Assembly: GCF_900105585.1 (NCBI RefSeq)
Contig: NZ_FNRT01000002.1
Location: forward strand, 3,906,001 to 3,970,000
DNA from: Nocardioides exalbidus
GTDB taxonomy: Bacteria; Actinomycetota; Actinomycetes; Propionibacteriales; Nocardioidaceae
Length of the DNA stretch: 64,000 bases
Direction of reading: 5' to 3'
A program made the position numbers and the translations under genes. Shown piece by piece: positions 9,342 to 17,950 of the stretch; the stretch's first letter is position 1; each line of letters begins with the position of its first letter. The notes beneath the pieces are model-generated. The model did not search any database. It was not told the origin of the DNA and saw only the letters and a list, made by a program, of their open reading frames with translations.

Positions 9342-9354
9342 CGGACCAGGTCCG
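9342..9354. repeat. Short inverted repeat in the pheS upstream region
   Basis: CGGACC-A-GGTCCG, a 6-bp-arm palindrome in the 155-bp gap between pheS and the kinase/DUF4173 gene. GTCCG/CGGAC words recur several times between 9298 and 9354. It may form the terminator of the upstream gene; no T-run follows. Confidence 0.3.
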
Positions 9355-9393
9355 GGGCGCTGAAATCGCAAGCTCGTGTCCACGACGGCGATG

Positions 9394-12006
9394 CTACTCC
9401 TCGAACGCCGCCCAGACCCGATCGCACGGATCGACCGGCGGCTGCTGGCCCACCGTGCTCGCGCGGGGCTCGCGGACCGGCAGCAGCCCGAGGTCGGTGA
9501 GCGGACCCTCGGCGCGGGCTCGCCCGAGGTTCCACGCGCGGGGGTCGTCCAGCGTCTGGGCGTTCATCGAGTTGTAGGGCAGGAGGTCCAGGACGCAGCG
9601 GGCGACCTCCGTGGGCAGCCGATCCGCGATCACCGGCGTCGCGTCGGCGGACAGCCCCTGGAGGTAGGAGAGGTCGAGCTTGCCGGTCACTTCGTAACGG
9701 TCGATGTTGCGCTCCGCCACCCACGCGTCGGGGTTGATCGCGGCGAGCCCGATGAGGCCGACCGCGCCGGACACGAGCGCGACGCGGGGCAGCCAGTGCG
9801 AGCGTCGCGCGACCCCCGTGACCATGATCGCGAGCACCACGAACCCCAGCCAGCCCTCGAAGACGTCGACGAAGAGCCGGAGCGTGGTGAAGCCGTACGC
9901 GTCCTGGTAGACCGCCATCCCGCGCAACGCGGACGCGACCACGAGGAGCGTGAGCGTGCAGAGCAGGCCGACCGCCCCGAAGAGCCAGCGCCGGTCGGTC
10001 GGGGTGTCGCCGGCCCGGCGCGACGCGACCCAGACGACCAGCACGGTGAGTGCGGTCGCGAGGGTCAGCTGGCCGAAGCCCTGGTGCACGAAGTCGGCAT
10101 AGGTCAGGCCGGTGGTCTGCTGGATGTAGTCCTCGCCCCCGACCAGCGCACGGGCCTGGGCGGCGATGAAGACGAGGAAGACGACGTCGACCACCAGCAC
10201 CGGGACCAGCCACTCGAAGCGGTTCGACAGCGCGGTCGGGCGACGGCTCCCGAGGACCTCGACGTGGGCGGGGTTGAGGGCGAGGTAGGCCGCCCCGAGG
10301 GTGGTGGCGAAGACGAAGCAGGCGAGGAAGGCCCGGCCGACGAGGTCGTTGAAGGTGAGGTTGGGGACGAGCTGGTCGACCCAGGAGCCGAACACCGGGT
10401 TGGCGCTCGCGAAGATCGTGCCGAACACGGCCAGGCCCAGCAGCGACCAGGCCGTGGTGCGGACGAGGGCGGGCGTGCGCGACCCGGTGCCCGCGATCCG
10501 CAGCGAGCGACCGAACCAGGGCAGTCCGCGCAGCGAGGCGAGCGGCCACGAGATGCCCGAGAGCAGGATGCCGGCCACGGTTCGGGCGCCGGTGACCCCG
10601 CAGAGGAAGACCGCCGTGGCCGCGACGATGCAGAGGGGGCGCAGCCACCACGCGTCGAGGAGCGTGAGCGGCAGCACGAGCAAGAGGGCGAGCCCGGCGC
10701 ACAGGAGCGTCCAGGGCTCGCGGCGTCGCTGCGCCGTGGCCAGGGCGGCGGCACCGCACGTGAGGGCGACGAGGGTCCAGCTGGCGCCGACGTCGGTGAA
10801 GGACAGCGCGACGCCCGCGACGAGGCCGGCGAGGGCGGCGGCCACGACCGTGTGCAGCCCCGACGACGGGCCCTGCTCGGGCCAGAAGCGGCCGAAGAGG
10901 GAGTCGAGGCCGGGTGCGCGGACGGTCGGGGGCGCCGGGGGTGCCGGCGGTTGGGCCGGTTGCGGTGCGGTCGTGGTCATATCGGTCTCCTGGCGCAGGC
11001 CCTGGGTGGGCTCGGGTGTCGGGGAAGAGGCGGTGGGGACCTCCAGGCGCAGGCGCGCGCCGTGGCCGGAGGCCGGGTCGAGGAAGCGCAGCGTGCCGTG
11101 GTGGAGCTGGGCCACCCAGCGGGCGACGGCGAGGCCGAGGCCGGTGCCGCCGGCACCGTCGGTGCCGAATCGCTCGAAGACGCGCTCCCGGTCGGCGGGG
11201 GCGACTCCCCTGCCGTCGTCGACGACCTCGAGCCACCAGCCGTCGACGACGGCGGCACCGGAGACCCGGACGACGGTCCCGGGCGGCGCGTGGCGCAGTG
11301 CGTTGTCGAGGACGTTGACGAGCAGCTGGCGCATCCGCGCGGGATCGCCCGGCACCACGAGGTCGTCGGCCACCTCGGCCACGACGACGCCCGCGCGGCC
11401 GGCCGCGCTGACCTGGGCCACCGACTCGTCGACCAGCGCCCGCAGCCCGAGCTCCTGGCGGTCGAGGTCGACCACCCCGGCCTCGAGACGCGACAGCTGG
11501 AGCAGGTCGTCGACCAGCCTCCCGAGCCGCTGGGCCTCCTCGAGCGCGGCCGCGAGGTGGTCGGCGTCGGCGGGGACCACGCCGTCGGCGAGGTTCTCGA
11601 GGAGCGCCGTCATCGCCGTGAGCGGCGTACGCAGCTCGTGCGAGACGGTCGCGATCAGGTCGCGCCGCTCCCGGTCGACGGTCGCGAGGTCCTCCGCCAT
11701 CGTGTTGAAGGCGGCGGCGAGCTGGCCGACCTCGTCGGTCGCGGACGTGCGGACCCGCCCGGAGTAGTCGCCGCGCGCCATCGCGCGGGTCACCTCGGTC
11801 ATCCGGCGCAGCGGCGCGACCATGCCGGCCGCGAGGAGCTGGGTCACGCCGAGGGCGAGGGCGACGCTGACCGGCAGCACCAGCAACGGGGAGACGTGGG
11901 CGGCCGACCCGAGCAGGGTCAGCAGCACCGCGGTGACGACGGAGGCGGCGACGAGGAGCCCGAGCTTGACCTTGAGGCTCGAGACGGCGTCGAGGAGGGT
12001 GCTCAT
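9394..12006 (-). CDS. Histidine kinase read in frame into a DUF4173 membrane protein
   Basis: A single 870-codon open frame. Residues 1-342 form a sensor kinase: two N-terminal TM segments (about 13-35 and 38-60), a HAMP domain (60-112), HisKA with the SHELRTP box and phospho-acceptor His123, then an HATPase with an N box and a GTGLGLAVA motif. Residues 343-870 form a DUF4173 polytopic membrane protein (about 10-12 TM segments) that begins MTTTAPQPAQPP. That internal ATG (10980) has its own AGGAG SD 6 nt upstream and would overlap a TGA in the neighbouring frame (ATGA). The usual layout is therefore two coupled genes, and a small indel near the kinase 3' end may have fused them. The kinase ATG (12006) overlaps the response regulator stop (ATGA). 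Confidence 0.75.
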   Translation of the reverse strand: MSTLLDAVSSLKVKLGLLVAASVVTAVLLTLLGSAAHVSPLLVLPVSVALALGVTQLLAAGMVAPLRRMTEVTRAMARGDYSGRVRTSATDEVGQLAAAFNTMAEDLATVDRERRDLIATVSHELRTPLTAMTALLENLADGVVPADADHLAAALEEAQRLGRLVDDLLQLSRLEAGVVDLDRQELGLRALVDESVAQVSAAGRAGVVVAEVADDLVVPGDPARMRQLLVNVLDNALRHAPPGTVVRVSGAAVVDGWWLEVVDDGRGVAPADRERVFERFGTDGAGGTGLGLAVARWVAQLHHGTLRFLDPASGHGARLRLEVPTASSPTPEPTQGLRQETDMTTTAPQPAQPPAPPAPPTVRAPGLDSLFGRFWPEQGPSSGLHTVVAAALAGLVAGVALSFTDVGASWTLVALTCGAAALATAQRRREPWTLLCAGLALLLVLPLTLLDAWWLRPLCIVAATAVFLCGVTGARTVAGILLSGISWPLASLRGLPWFGRSLRIAGTGSRTPALVRTTAWSLLGLAVFGTIFASANPVFGSWVDQLVPNLTFNDLVGRAFLACFVFATTLGAAYLALNPAHVEVLGSRRPTALSNRFEWLVPVLVVDVVFLVFIAAQARALVGGEDYIQQTTGLTYADFVHQGFGQLTLATALTVLVVWVASRRAGDTPTDRRWLFGAVGLLCTLTLLVVASALRGMAVYQDAYGFTTLRLFVDVFEGWLGFVVLAIMVTGVARRSHWLPRVALVSGAVGLIGLAAINPDAWVAERNIDRYEVTGKLDLSYLQGLSADATPVIADRLPTEVARCVLDLLPYNSMNAQTLDDPRAWNLGRARAEGPLTDLGLLPVREPRASTVGQQPPVDPCDRVWAAFEE

Positions 12007-12728
12007 CCTGCGATCGCCTCGAGTGCATAGCCGACGCCGTGCACCGTGCGGATCCGGGCGGCGCCGACCTTGCTCCGCAGCGCCTTCACGTGACTGTCCA
12101 CCGTGCGTGCCGCGCTGGCGCTCCCCCACGCGTCGCCCCAGTCCCACACCTCGCGCAGCAGGCGATCGCGCGTGAGCACCTGGCCGGCCTCGCGAGCCAG
12201 GCAGAGCAGCAGGTCGAACTCGGTCGGGGTGAGGTGGACGGGCTCGCCCGCGACGGTCGTACGCCGGGTGCCGGGGTCGATCGACAGTCCCCCGACCGTG
12301 ATCGACCCCGGACGCTCCTCGGCCAGCGCCGCGGCCCGGTCCACGCGACGCAGGAGTGCCGCCACGCGCGCGACGACCTCGCGCATCGAGAACGGCTTGG
12401 TCAGGTAGTCGTCGGCCCCGACGCCCAGCCCGACGAGGACGTCGGCCTCGTCGTCGCGGGCGGTCAGCATGAGCACCGGGACCGGACGATCGGCCTGGAT
12501 CCGGCGGCAGACCTCGAGGCCGTCGAAGCCGGGCAGCATCACGTCGAGGAGCACCACGTCGGGGCGCTTCACGGCTGCCAGCTCGACCGCGGCCGGGCCG
12601 TCGTAGGCCTGGACGACCCGGAAGCCCTCGGCCACCAGCCGCTGGGCCAGCGCGTCGTTGATGGTGCGCTCGTCCTCGACCACCAGGGCCGTCCTCACGG
12701 ACCCGCTCGAGGAGTGCTGAGACGTCAT
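12003..12728 (-). CDS. OmpR/PhoB-family response regulator
   Basis: A 241-residue DNA-binding response regulator. The receiver domain (about 12-125) has the acidic pair ED, phospho-acceptor Asp62 in LLDVMLPGFDG, the conserved Thr in MLTARD and Lys in TKPFSMRE. The C-terminal winged helix (about 140-238) has the typical LTPTEFDLLLCLA and RTVDSHVKALRSK segments. It is the first gene of a pair with the kinase immediately downstream. A TAGGGT -10 element (12740..12735) ends 6 nt before the ATG and there is no SD, so translation is probably leaderless. The signal is unknown. Confidence 0.93.
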   Translation of the reverse strand: MTSQHSSSGSVRTALVVEDERTINDALAQRLVAEGFRVVQAYDGPAAVELAAVKRPDVVLLDVMLPGFDGLEVCRRIQADRPVPVLMLTARDDEADVLVGLGVGADDYLTKPFSMREVVARVAALLRRVDRAAALAEERPGSITVGGLSIDPGTRRTTVAGEPVHLTPTEFDLLLCLAREAGQVLTRDRLLREVWDWGDAWGSASAARTVDSHVKALRSKVGAARIRTVHGVGYALEAIAG

Positions 12729-12821
12729 GGCACGACCCTAGGAGCCGAGCCGGTCGGGAGGTGCGGACGACTCGTGAAGGTTGTGTGGAGGTCAGCCGGG
12801 ACCAGCCGTGACCAGGCGGGC

Positions 12822-13892
12822 TCAGTCGGGCCGGCGGTCCTCGGTCGGCCAGTCGACCATCACCCGCGCACCGCCGCCGGGGGCGTCGTCGATGGTGACC
12901 CACCCGCCGTGGGCGCGGGCCAGCCCACCGACGATGTACATCCCGAGCCCCGTGCCACCGGAGTCGCCGGTGGTCCAGAACTTCGTGAAGACGCGCCGGC
13001 GGAGCTCGACGGGGATGCCGTCTCCCTCGTCGTCGACGGTGATGCGGACGCCGTCCAGGCTGGGCGAGGCCGCCAGGCCCACGCTCACCTGGCCCTGTCC
13101 GTGCCGGATCGCGTTCTCGACGAGGTTGGTGACGACCTGGGTGAACTTGTCGGGGTCGGCGAAGACCTCGGGCAGGTCGTCCTCGACCTCGAGCCGGATC
13201 GCGCGCGACGTGCCGGCCTCGATGTTGTCGACCACGCGCCGCACCAGCACCTCGGCGGACGACTCGCGGGGATAGAGCTGGAGCCGGTCGGTGTCGATGC
13301 GGGCGACGTCGAGCAGCTCGGCGATCAGCCGGGCGAGCCGGTCGGCGTCGGCGTTGACCGTGGTGAGCATCAGCTTGCGCTGGTCGTCGCTGAGCTTGTC
13401 CCACCGGTTGAGCAGGGCCTGCACGAAGCCCTTCACGCCGGTCAGCGGCGAGCGCAGCTCGTGGGCGACCATCGCGACGAGGTCGGAGCGCTCGCGGTCC
13501 AGACGGGCTCGGCCGCGTCCGCTGCGCAGGCCCACGGCGATCCCGAGGACCGGCCCGAGGTCGCCGTCGCGCACGAGCTTGCCGGTGGTGAGCACCTCCT
13601 CGCCCGACGCGTTGAGCCACGACTGCTCGGGCACGCCGCGCACGATCGAGATGCTCTCGAAGGGCCGGTTGACCTCGAGCCAGGTCTTCCCGTCCTGGTC
13701 GAGGAGCCGGAGCACCTCGGGCAGAGGCAGCCCGAGCGCCTCCTGGGCGTCGATGCCGAGCAGTGCGGCGCCCTGGGCGTTGAGGATCGTGACGATCCCC
13801 TCGCGGGTGGCGCCGAGGATGCCGTCGGGGTACGCGTCGGCCAGCGAGCGCAGGCGTGTCGGCGCGCTGTCGACCCTCCGCTGTGCTGACAC
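12822..13892 (-). CDS. PAS-domain sensor histidine kinase
   Basis: A soluble kinase of 356 residues (no TM segment). A PAS-like domain (about 20-120) precedes HisKA with the MVAHELRSPLTG box (phospho-acceptor about His144) and an HATPase domain with NLVENAIRHG, DEGDGIP and GTGLGMYIVGG motifs. No response regulator is adjacent in the same direction. The neighbouring OmpR regulator lies 93 bp downstream with its own promoter, so pairing is uncertain. The GTG at 13892 is chosen because TAGGGT (13905..13900) ends 7 nt before it, a leaderless pattern; the GTG at 13901 would overlap that element. Confidence 0.88.
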   Translation of the reverse strand: MSAQRRVDSAPTRLRSLADAYPDGILGATREGIVTILNAQGAALLGIDAQEALGLPLPEVLRLLDQDGKTWLEVNRPFESISIVRGVPEQSWLNASGEEVLTTGKLVRDGDLGPVLGIAVGLRSGRGRARLDRERSDLVAMVAHELRSPLTGVKGFVQALLNRWDKLSDDQRKLMLTTVNADADRLARLIAELLDVARIDTDRLQLYPRESSAEVLVRRVVDNIEAGTSRAIRLEVEDDLPEVFADPDKFTQVVTNLVENAIRHGQGQVSVGLAASPSLDGVRITVDDEGDGIPVELRRRVFTKFWTTGDSGGTGLGMYIVGGLARAHGGWVTIDDAPGGGARVMVDWPTEDRRPD

Positions 13893-13920
13893 GCCCGTCA
13901 CCCTAGTCGCGAGGCGAGCC

Positions 13921-14181
13921 TCACGAGCTCGCCTTGGGCCGCCTCAGCCCGGCGCGTCGCAGGGCGGCGACCAGCTCGCGCGACGTCACCGGGACCGCCC
14001 CGGCCGCGACCATCGCGTCGTAGTGGTCGGCGGGCACGTCGTAGTGGTCCCGGTCCCAGCCCCGGGCCGGGATGCCGTGGGCGGCCGCGAACTCGTGGAG
14101 CTCGTCGTAGGACGTGTCGCTCGCGAGGTGGGACCACAGCCGGTCCCAGCGCGGGACGGCCGGTGGATCGATCAGGATCAT
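13921..14181 (-). CDS. DUF4031 domain protein
   Basis: A small 86-residue protein that is essentially one DUF4031 domain: MILIDPPAVPRWDRLWSHL at the start, then SYDELHEFAAAHGIPARGWDRDHYDVP. Conserved His and Asp residues suggest a metal- or nucleotide-binding role, but the function is not known. It lies 28 bp upstream of the PAS kinase on the same strand. It is separated from the hydrolase gene further upstream by a strong hairpin. Confidence 0.7.
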   Translation of the reverse strand: MILIDPPAVPRWDRLWSHLASDTSYDELHEFAAAHGIPARGWDRDHYDVPADHYDAMVAAGAVPVTSRELVAALRRAGLRRPKASS

Positions 14182-14195
14182 CGCGGGCGAGCGTA

Positions 14196-14233
14196 GCCCA
14201 GCGGCGCACGGACGGGTCCGTGCGCCGCTGGGC
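14196..14233. terminator. 18-bp perfect hairpin terminator
   Basis: Arms 14196-14213 and 14216-14233 are exactly complementary, with a 2-nt centre. The hairpin sits 20 bp after the stop of the epoxide-hydrolase-like gene and just upstream of the DUF4031 start, so it likely ends the hydrolase transcript. Confidence 0.75.
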
Positions 14234-14252
14234 CGCCGTCGGGCGCCGGGGG

Positions 14253-15356
14253 TCAGGCGTAGAAGGCGCGGATCGCGCCCGCGAGCTCCTCGGGTGCCTC
14301 CATCGAGGCGAAGTGACCGCCGCCCTCGTGCTCGGTCCACGACACGATGTCGGTGTTGTCGCGCTCCGCGAACGGCCGCATCGAGCGGAAGTCGTCGGCG
14401 AACACGGCGACGCCGATCCTGCCGTGGTTGACCTGAGGCTCGACCGACTGCTCGGCGCGGTAGGTCTGCACCGCTCCCCCGCTGCTGTTGGTGAACCAGT
14501 AGAGGCTGACCTGGGTGAGGACCTGGTCGCGGGTCACCCTCGCGGTGCCGTTGCCGAAGCTCTCGAAGAGCTCGTTGTAGGCCAGCTGCCCGACCGGGGA
14601 GTCGCTGAGCGCGGCGGCGATGGTCCGCGGGCGGGAGGCGTTCATCGTGGCGTAGCCGTTGACCGTCTGGAACCAGCCGGCGAACTCGAGCGCGGCGTGG
14701 TCGGCGGGCGTCATCCTCTCGAACTCCGCCGGGTCGCCCGACGGGAACGAGAAGAGCTGGAGCACGTGCGCGCCGAGGAAGCCCTCCGGTGCCAGCATCG
14801 CCAGCTCGCGGGCCACGATCGCGCCGTTGTCGGAGCCGTGTGCGCCGTACGACGGATAGCCCAGGCCGCGCATCAGCGCGTCCCACAGCCGGGCGTTGCG
14901 GCGCGAGTCCCAGGCGCCGTCGGTCAGCGGCTGGCTGAAGCCGACCCCCGGGATGCTCGGGATCACGAGGTGGAAGTCGTCGGTCAGGTGCGGCACGAGG
15001 TCGAGGAAGTCGACGAACGACCCGGGGTAGGTGTGCAGCAGGAGCAGCGGCGTGGCGTCGTCGTTCGATGACCGGACGTGCACGAAGTGGATCGTCTGGC
15101 CGTCGATCTCGGTGAGGAACTGCGGGTGGGCGTTCATCCGCTCCTCCTGCGCGCGCCAGTCGAAGCCGTGACGCCAGTGGTCGACCATGTCGCGGAGCCA
15201 GGAGACGGGAGCGCCGGCGGACCAGTCGCCGGGCGCGGTCGAGGCCGGCTCGGCGGCGTAGCGGGTGCGGGCCAGCCGGGACTGGAGGTCGTCGATCGCG
15301 TCCTGGTCGACGGCGACGGTGAACGGGCGGACGGTGAGGTGCTGGTGAGTGGTCAT
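14253..15356 (-). CDS. Epoxide hydrolase-like alpha/beta hydrolase
   Basis: A 367-residue protein with the N-terminal EHN domain of microsomal-type epoxide hydrolases (about 8-110) followed by an alpha/beta hydrolase fold. The oxyanion segment is HTYPGSF, the nucleophile elbow is HGSDNG with Asp176 in the nucleophile position, and the catalytic His lies in GGGHFASME near the C-terminus. An Asp nucleophile fits epoxide hydrolase rather than esterase chemistry. A TACCGT -10 (15368..15363) ends 6 nt before the ATG, consistent with a leaderless start. It is divergent from a WYL regulator that probably controls it. Confidence 0.8.
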   Translation of the reverse strand: MTTHQHLTVRPFTVAVDQDAIDDLQSRLARTRYAAEPASTAPGDWSAGAPVSWLRDMVDHWRHGFDWRAQEERMNAHPQFLTEIDGQTIHFVHVRSSNDDATPLLLLHTYPGSFVDFLDLVPHLTDDFHLVIPSIPGVGFSQPLTDGAWDSRRNARLWDALMRGLGYPSYGAHGSDNGAIVARELAMLAPEGFLGAHVLQLFSFPSGDPAEFERMTPADHAALEFAGWFQTVNGYATMNASRPRTIAAALSDSPVGQLAYNELFESFGNGTARVTRDQVLTQVSLYWFTNSSGGAVQTYRAEQSVEPQVNHGRIGVAVFADDFRSMRPFAERDNTDIVSWTEHEGGGHFASMEAPEELAGAIRAFYA

Positions 15357-15435
15357 GGAGGGACGGTAGGAACCATTCCGGCACCGATCGTTCCGCTACT
15401 CTCGACACCACCTCACGAGCTTCCAGGAGGCCGAC

Positions 15436-16422
15436 GTGCCGCTCCAGACCTCGTCCCGGCTGCTGGCCCTGCTCGGGCTGCTCCAGGCGCGCACGGTCGT
15501 GCCGGCCACCGACCTCGCCACGCGGCTCGGCGTCGGGGAACGGACGGTGCGCAAGGACGTGGAGCGGCTGCGCGAGCTCGGCTACCCGATCGACGCGGTG
15601 CGCGGGCCGTCGGGCGGCTACCGCTTCGGGGACCACGGCCGGCTCCCGCCCCTGCTGCTCGAGCCGGACGAGGCGGTCGCGGTCGCCGTCGGGCTCGGCA
15701 CCGCGGCCGCGGTGCGCGGTCTGGAGCAGCCGAGCCTGCTCGCGCTCGGCAAGCTGGAGCAGGTGCTGCCCGACCGGCTGCGACGACGGGTCCGGGCGTT
15801 GCACGAGAGCACCGACGTCGGCCCCGCGAACACCGGCACCAACGTCGAGGCACCCGTCGTGGACGTCGCCCTCCTGGCCGAGCTCGCGGCCGCGATCCGC
15901 GACCACGAGGGGCTGCGGCTGCGCTACCGCGCCGGCGGCGACCACGAGGCCGAGGAGCCGATCGAGGTCGACCCCTACCGGCTGGTGAGCTGGCAGGAGC
16001 GCTGGTACGTCGTCGCCCGCAGCCGCGACGGGGCGTGGCGGGCGCTGCGGGTCGACTGGCTCGAGGTGCGCACGCCCGGGGCAGGGAGGTTCGCGCCCCG
16101 ACCGATGGACGGCGGCGACTACGCGGCCTTCGTGCTCCGGGAGGTCGCCCACTCGGGATGGTCGGTGCACTGCCGGATCGCGGTGGACGCGTCCGCTGCC
16201 GAGGTGCTGCGCAGGATCAACCCCACCGTCGGGGTCGTCGAAGAGGTCGACGACGACCACAGCGTGCTGGTCACCGGCGCGGACAGCGTCGAGATGGTCG
16301 CCGTCTGGATCGGCATGCTCGGGCTCGACTTCCACGTCGACGAGCCGCACGAGCTGGTCGCGCACGTCGCGACCCTCGCCGAGAGGTACGCCGGAGCGGT
16401 GCCGTCCACCCGCGTGCGATGA
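15436..16422 (+). CDS. WYL-domain HTH transcriptional regulator (YafY/DeoR type)
   Basis: A 328-residue regulator with an N-terminal winged HTH (about 5-60, GVGERTVRKDVERLRELGYPI) and a central WYL domain (about 140-220, VDPYRLVSWQERWYVVARSRDG), plus a C-terminal WCX-like segment. WYL domains sense ligands, often nucleotides or nucleic acid, in other members. SD AGGAGG precedes the GTG start. It is divergent from the epoxide-hydrolase-like gene with 79 bp between start codons, so regulation of that gene is the simplest inference. It ends 4 bp before the convergent trmH-like gene. Confidence 0.85.
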   Translation: MPLQTSSRLLALLGLLQARTVVPATDLATRLGVGERTVRKDVERLRELGYPIDAVRGPSGGYRFGDHGRLPPLLLEPDEAVAVAVGLGTAAAVRGLEQPSLLALGKLEQVLPDRLRRRVRALHESTDVGPANTGTNVEAPVVDVALLAELAAAIRDHEGLRLRYRAGGDHEAEEPIEVDPYRLVSWQERWYVVARSRDGAWRALRVDWLEVRTPGAGRFAPRPMDGGDYAAFVLREVAHSGWSVHCRIAVDASAAEVLRRINPTVGVVEEVDDDHSVLVTGADSVEMVAVWIGMLGLDFHVDEPHELVAHVATLAERYAGAVPSTRVR

Positions 16423-16426
16423 GGTC

Positions 16427-17203
16427 TCAGGAACGCTGCGCGCGGGCGCTGGCGTAGAGGCACACCGCCGCCGCGGTGGAGAGGTTCAGGCTCTCGGCGC
16501 GCCCGTGGATCGGGATCGCGACCCGGTGGTCGGCCAGCCCGGCGAGGTCGTCGGGCAGGCCCCACGCCTCGTTGCCGAAGAGCCAGGCCGTCGGCCCGGA
16601 CAGGTCGGCCTCGAACAGGTCGACCTCGCCCGCGCCGTCGGCGGCGAGGACGGTCAGGCCTCGCGCCTGGGCGGTGCGGACCGCCGTCGCCGGGTCGGGC
16701 TCCACGGCGAAGGGCAGGTGGAACAGGCTGCCGACCGTGCTGCGCACGGTCTTGGGGTTGTAGGCGTCGACCGACTGGCCGGCGAGGACGACGCCGTCCG
16801 CCCCGGCGGCGTCGGCGGTGCGGATCACGTTGCCGGCGTTGCCGGGGTCGCGGACGTCCGCGCAGATCGCGAGCAGCCGGGGCGAGGCGGCCACGACGTG
16901 CTCGAGCGGGGCATCGAAGTGGCGGCAGAGCGCGACCACCCCGGCCGGGGAGACCGCGTCCGACAGGGAGGCGAGGGCACGCTCGTCGACGAGCGTGACG
17001 GTCGCCGGAGCCAGCAGGTCGGCGTGCTGCTCGAGGGCCGCTGGCGTGGCGAAGACCTCGACGACGCAGCCGTCGACCGACAGGGCCCCCTCGACGGCCT
17101 TCGGGCCGTCGGCAAGGAAGAGCCGCCGCTCGGTGCGGACCGAGCGGCGGCTCAACTTGCGGGCGTCCTTGACGCGAGCGTTGCTCGCGGCGAGGGGCGT
17201 CAC
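16427..17203 (-). CDS. SpoU/TrmH-family RNA 2'-O-methyltransferase
   Basis: A 258-residue SPOUT methyltransferase with an N-terminal RNA-binding substrate domain (about 1-95) and the three SpoU motifs: NAGNVIRTADAAGADGVVL (about 122-140), LFGNEAWGLP, and IPIHGRAESLNLSTAAAVCLY at the C-terminus, which form the knotted SAM site. The exact target (23S rRNA or tRNA) is not evident. It starts 5 bp after the rplT stop in the conserved actinobacterial order infC-rpmI-rplT-trmH. Confidence 0.9.
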   Translation of the reverse strand: MTPLAASNARVKDARKLSRRSVRTERRLFLADGPKAVEGALSVDGCVVEVFATPAALEQHADLLAPATVTLVDERALASLSDAVSPAGVVALCRHFDAPLEHVVAASPRLLAICADVRDPGNAGNVIRTADAAGADGVVLAGQSVDAYNPKTVRSTVGSLFHLPFAVEPDPATAVRTAQARGLTVLAADGAGEVDLFEADLSGPTAWLFGNEAWGLPDDLAGLADHRVAIPIHGRAESLNLSTAAAVCLYASARAQRS

Positions 17204-17208
17204 GTGGC

Positions 17209-17595
17209 TCAGGCGGAGACCTTGGGCGCGTTGACGTCCTCGGGCAGCGCGGCCTTGGCGGCCTCGACGAGCGCGGCGAAGGCCGGGGCGTCGTTGACGG
17301 CGAGCTCGGCGAGGATCTTGCGGTCGACCTCAATGCCGGCCAGGCCGAGGCCCTGGATGAAGCGGTTGTAGGTCATGCCGTTCGCGCGGGCAGCGGCATT
17401 GATGCGCTGGATCCACAGCTTGCGGAAGTTGCCCTTGTTCTTGCGGCGGTCGTTGTAGCTGTAGACCAAGGAGTGGGTGACCTGCTCCTTGGCCTTGCGG
17501 TAGAGCCGCGAGCGCTGGCCGCGGTAGCCGCTGGCGCGCTCGAGGGTGGTACGACGCTTCTTCTGGGCGTTCACTGCGCGCTTCACGCGTGCCAT
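17209..17595 (-). CDS. rplT: 50S ribosomal protein L20
   Basis: L20, a 23S rRNA-binding assembly protein, 128 residues. The basic N-terminus MARVKRAVNAQKKRRTTLERASGYRGQRSRLYR and the core FRKLWIQRINAAARANGMTYNRFI are family signatures. An AAGGAG SD is present. It follows rpmI by 79 bp. Confidence 0.98.
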   Translation of the reverse strand: MARVKRAVNAQKKRRTTLERASGYRGQRSRLYRKAKEQVTHSLVYSYNDRRKNKGNFRKLWIQRINAAARANGMTYNRFIQGLGLAGIEVDRKILAELAVNDAPAFAALVEAAKAALPEDVNAPKVSA

Positions 17596-17674
17596 GGGGT
17601 TACTCCTTGGTGCAATGGGTTGAAGATCGGGACGGCGGCTGAGCCAGGTCTGGTGCCACCAGGTGGGGTGAGGC

Positions 17675-17887
17675 TCAGATGCCGAGCATCTTCTTGGCGC
17701 GGGCGACGTCGCCCTTCTCGAGCTCGACCATGCCGGCGTTGCGGCGGTGCTTCTTGCGGCTGCCCGTGGTCGGCGCGGAGGCGAACGCAGCGCCGGACTT
17801 GCGGCCGGCCTGCAGGCGCATGATCTTGCCCGAGCCGGTCACCTTGAAGCGCTTCTTCGCGCCCGAGTGGGTCTTGTTCTTCGGCAT
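17675..17887 (-). CDS. rpmI: 50S ribosomal protein L35
   Basis: L35, 70 residues, with the signature MPKNKTHSGAKKRFKVTGSGK. A small basic large-subunit protein between infC and rplT in the conserved translation operon. Confidence 0.97.
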   Translation of the reverse strand: MPKNKTHSGAKKRFKVTGSGKIMRLQAGRKSGAAFASAPTTGSRKKHRRNAGMVELEKGDVARAKKMLGI

Positions 17888-17950
17888 GTTGATTCTCTCC
17901 TCATCGGTGCTGCCCCGGCTCGTGGACGGGGCGGCGGAAAACGGTGGGTC

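Noticed and set aside
9239..9393. T-box or leader-peptide attenuator before pheS
   Set aside because: No T-box consensus (TGGNACCGCG-like) and no Phe-rich short frame is visible; only short inverted repeats.
9376..12030. A long plus-strand frame (884 codons) opposite the kinase/DUF4173 gene
   Set aside because: Repetitive E/G/R/D composition and no motif; the minus-strand gene has clear domains.
13893..13901. GTG at 13901 as start of the PAS kinase
   Set aside because: It overlaps the TAGGGT box; the GTG at 13892 is 7 nt after it.
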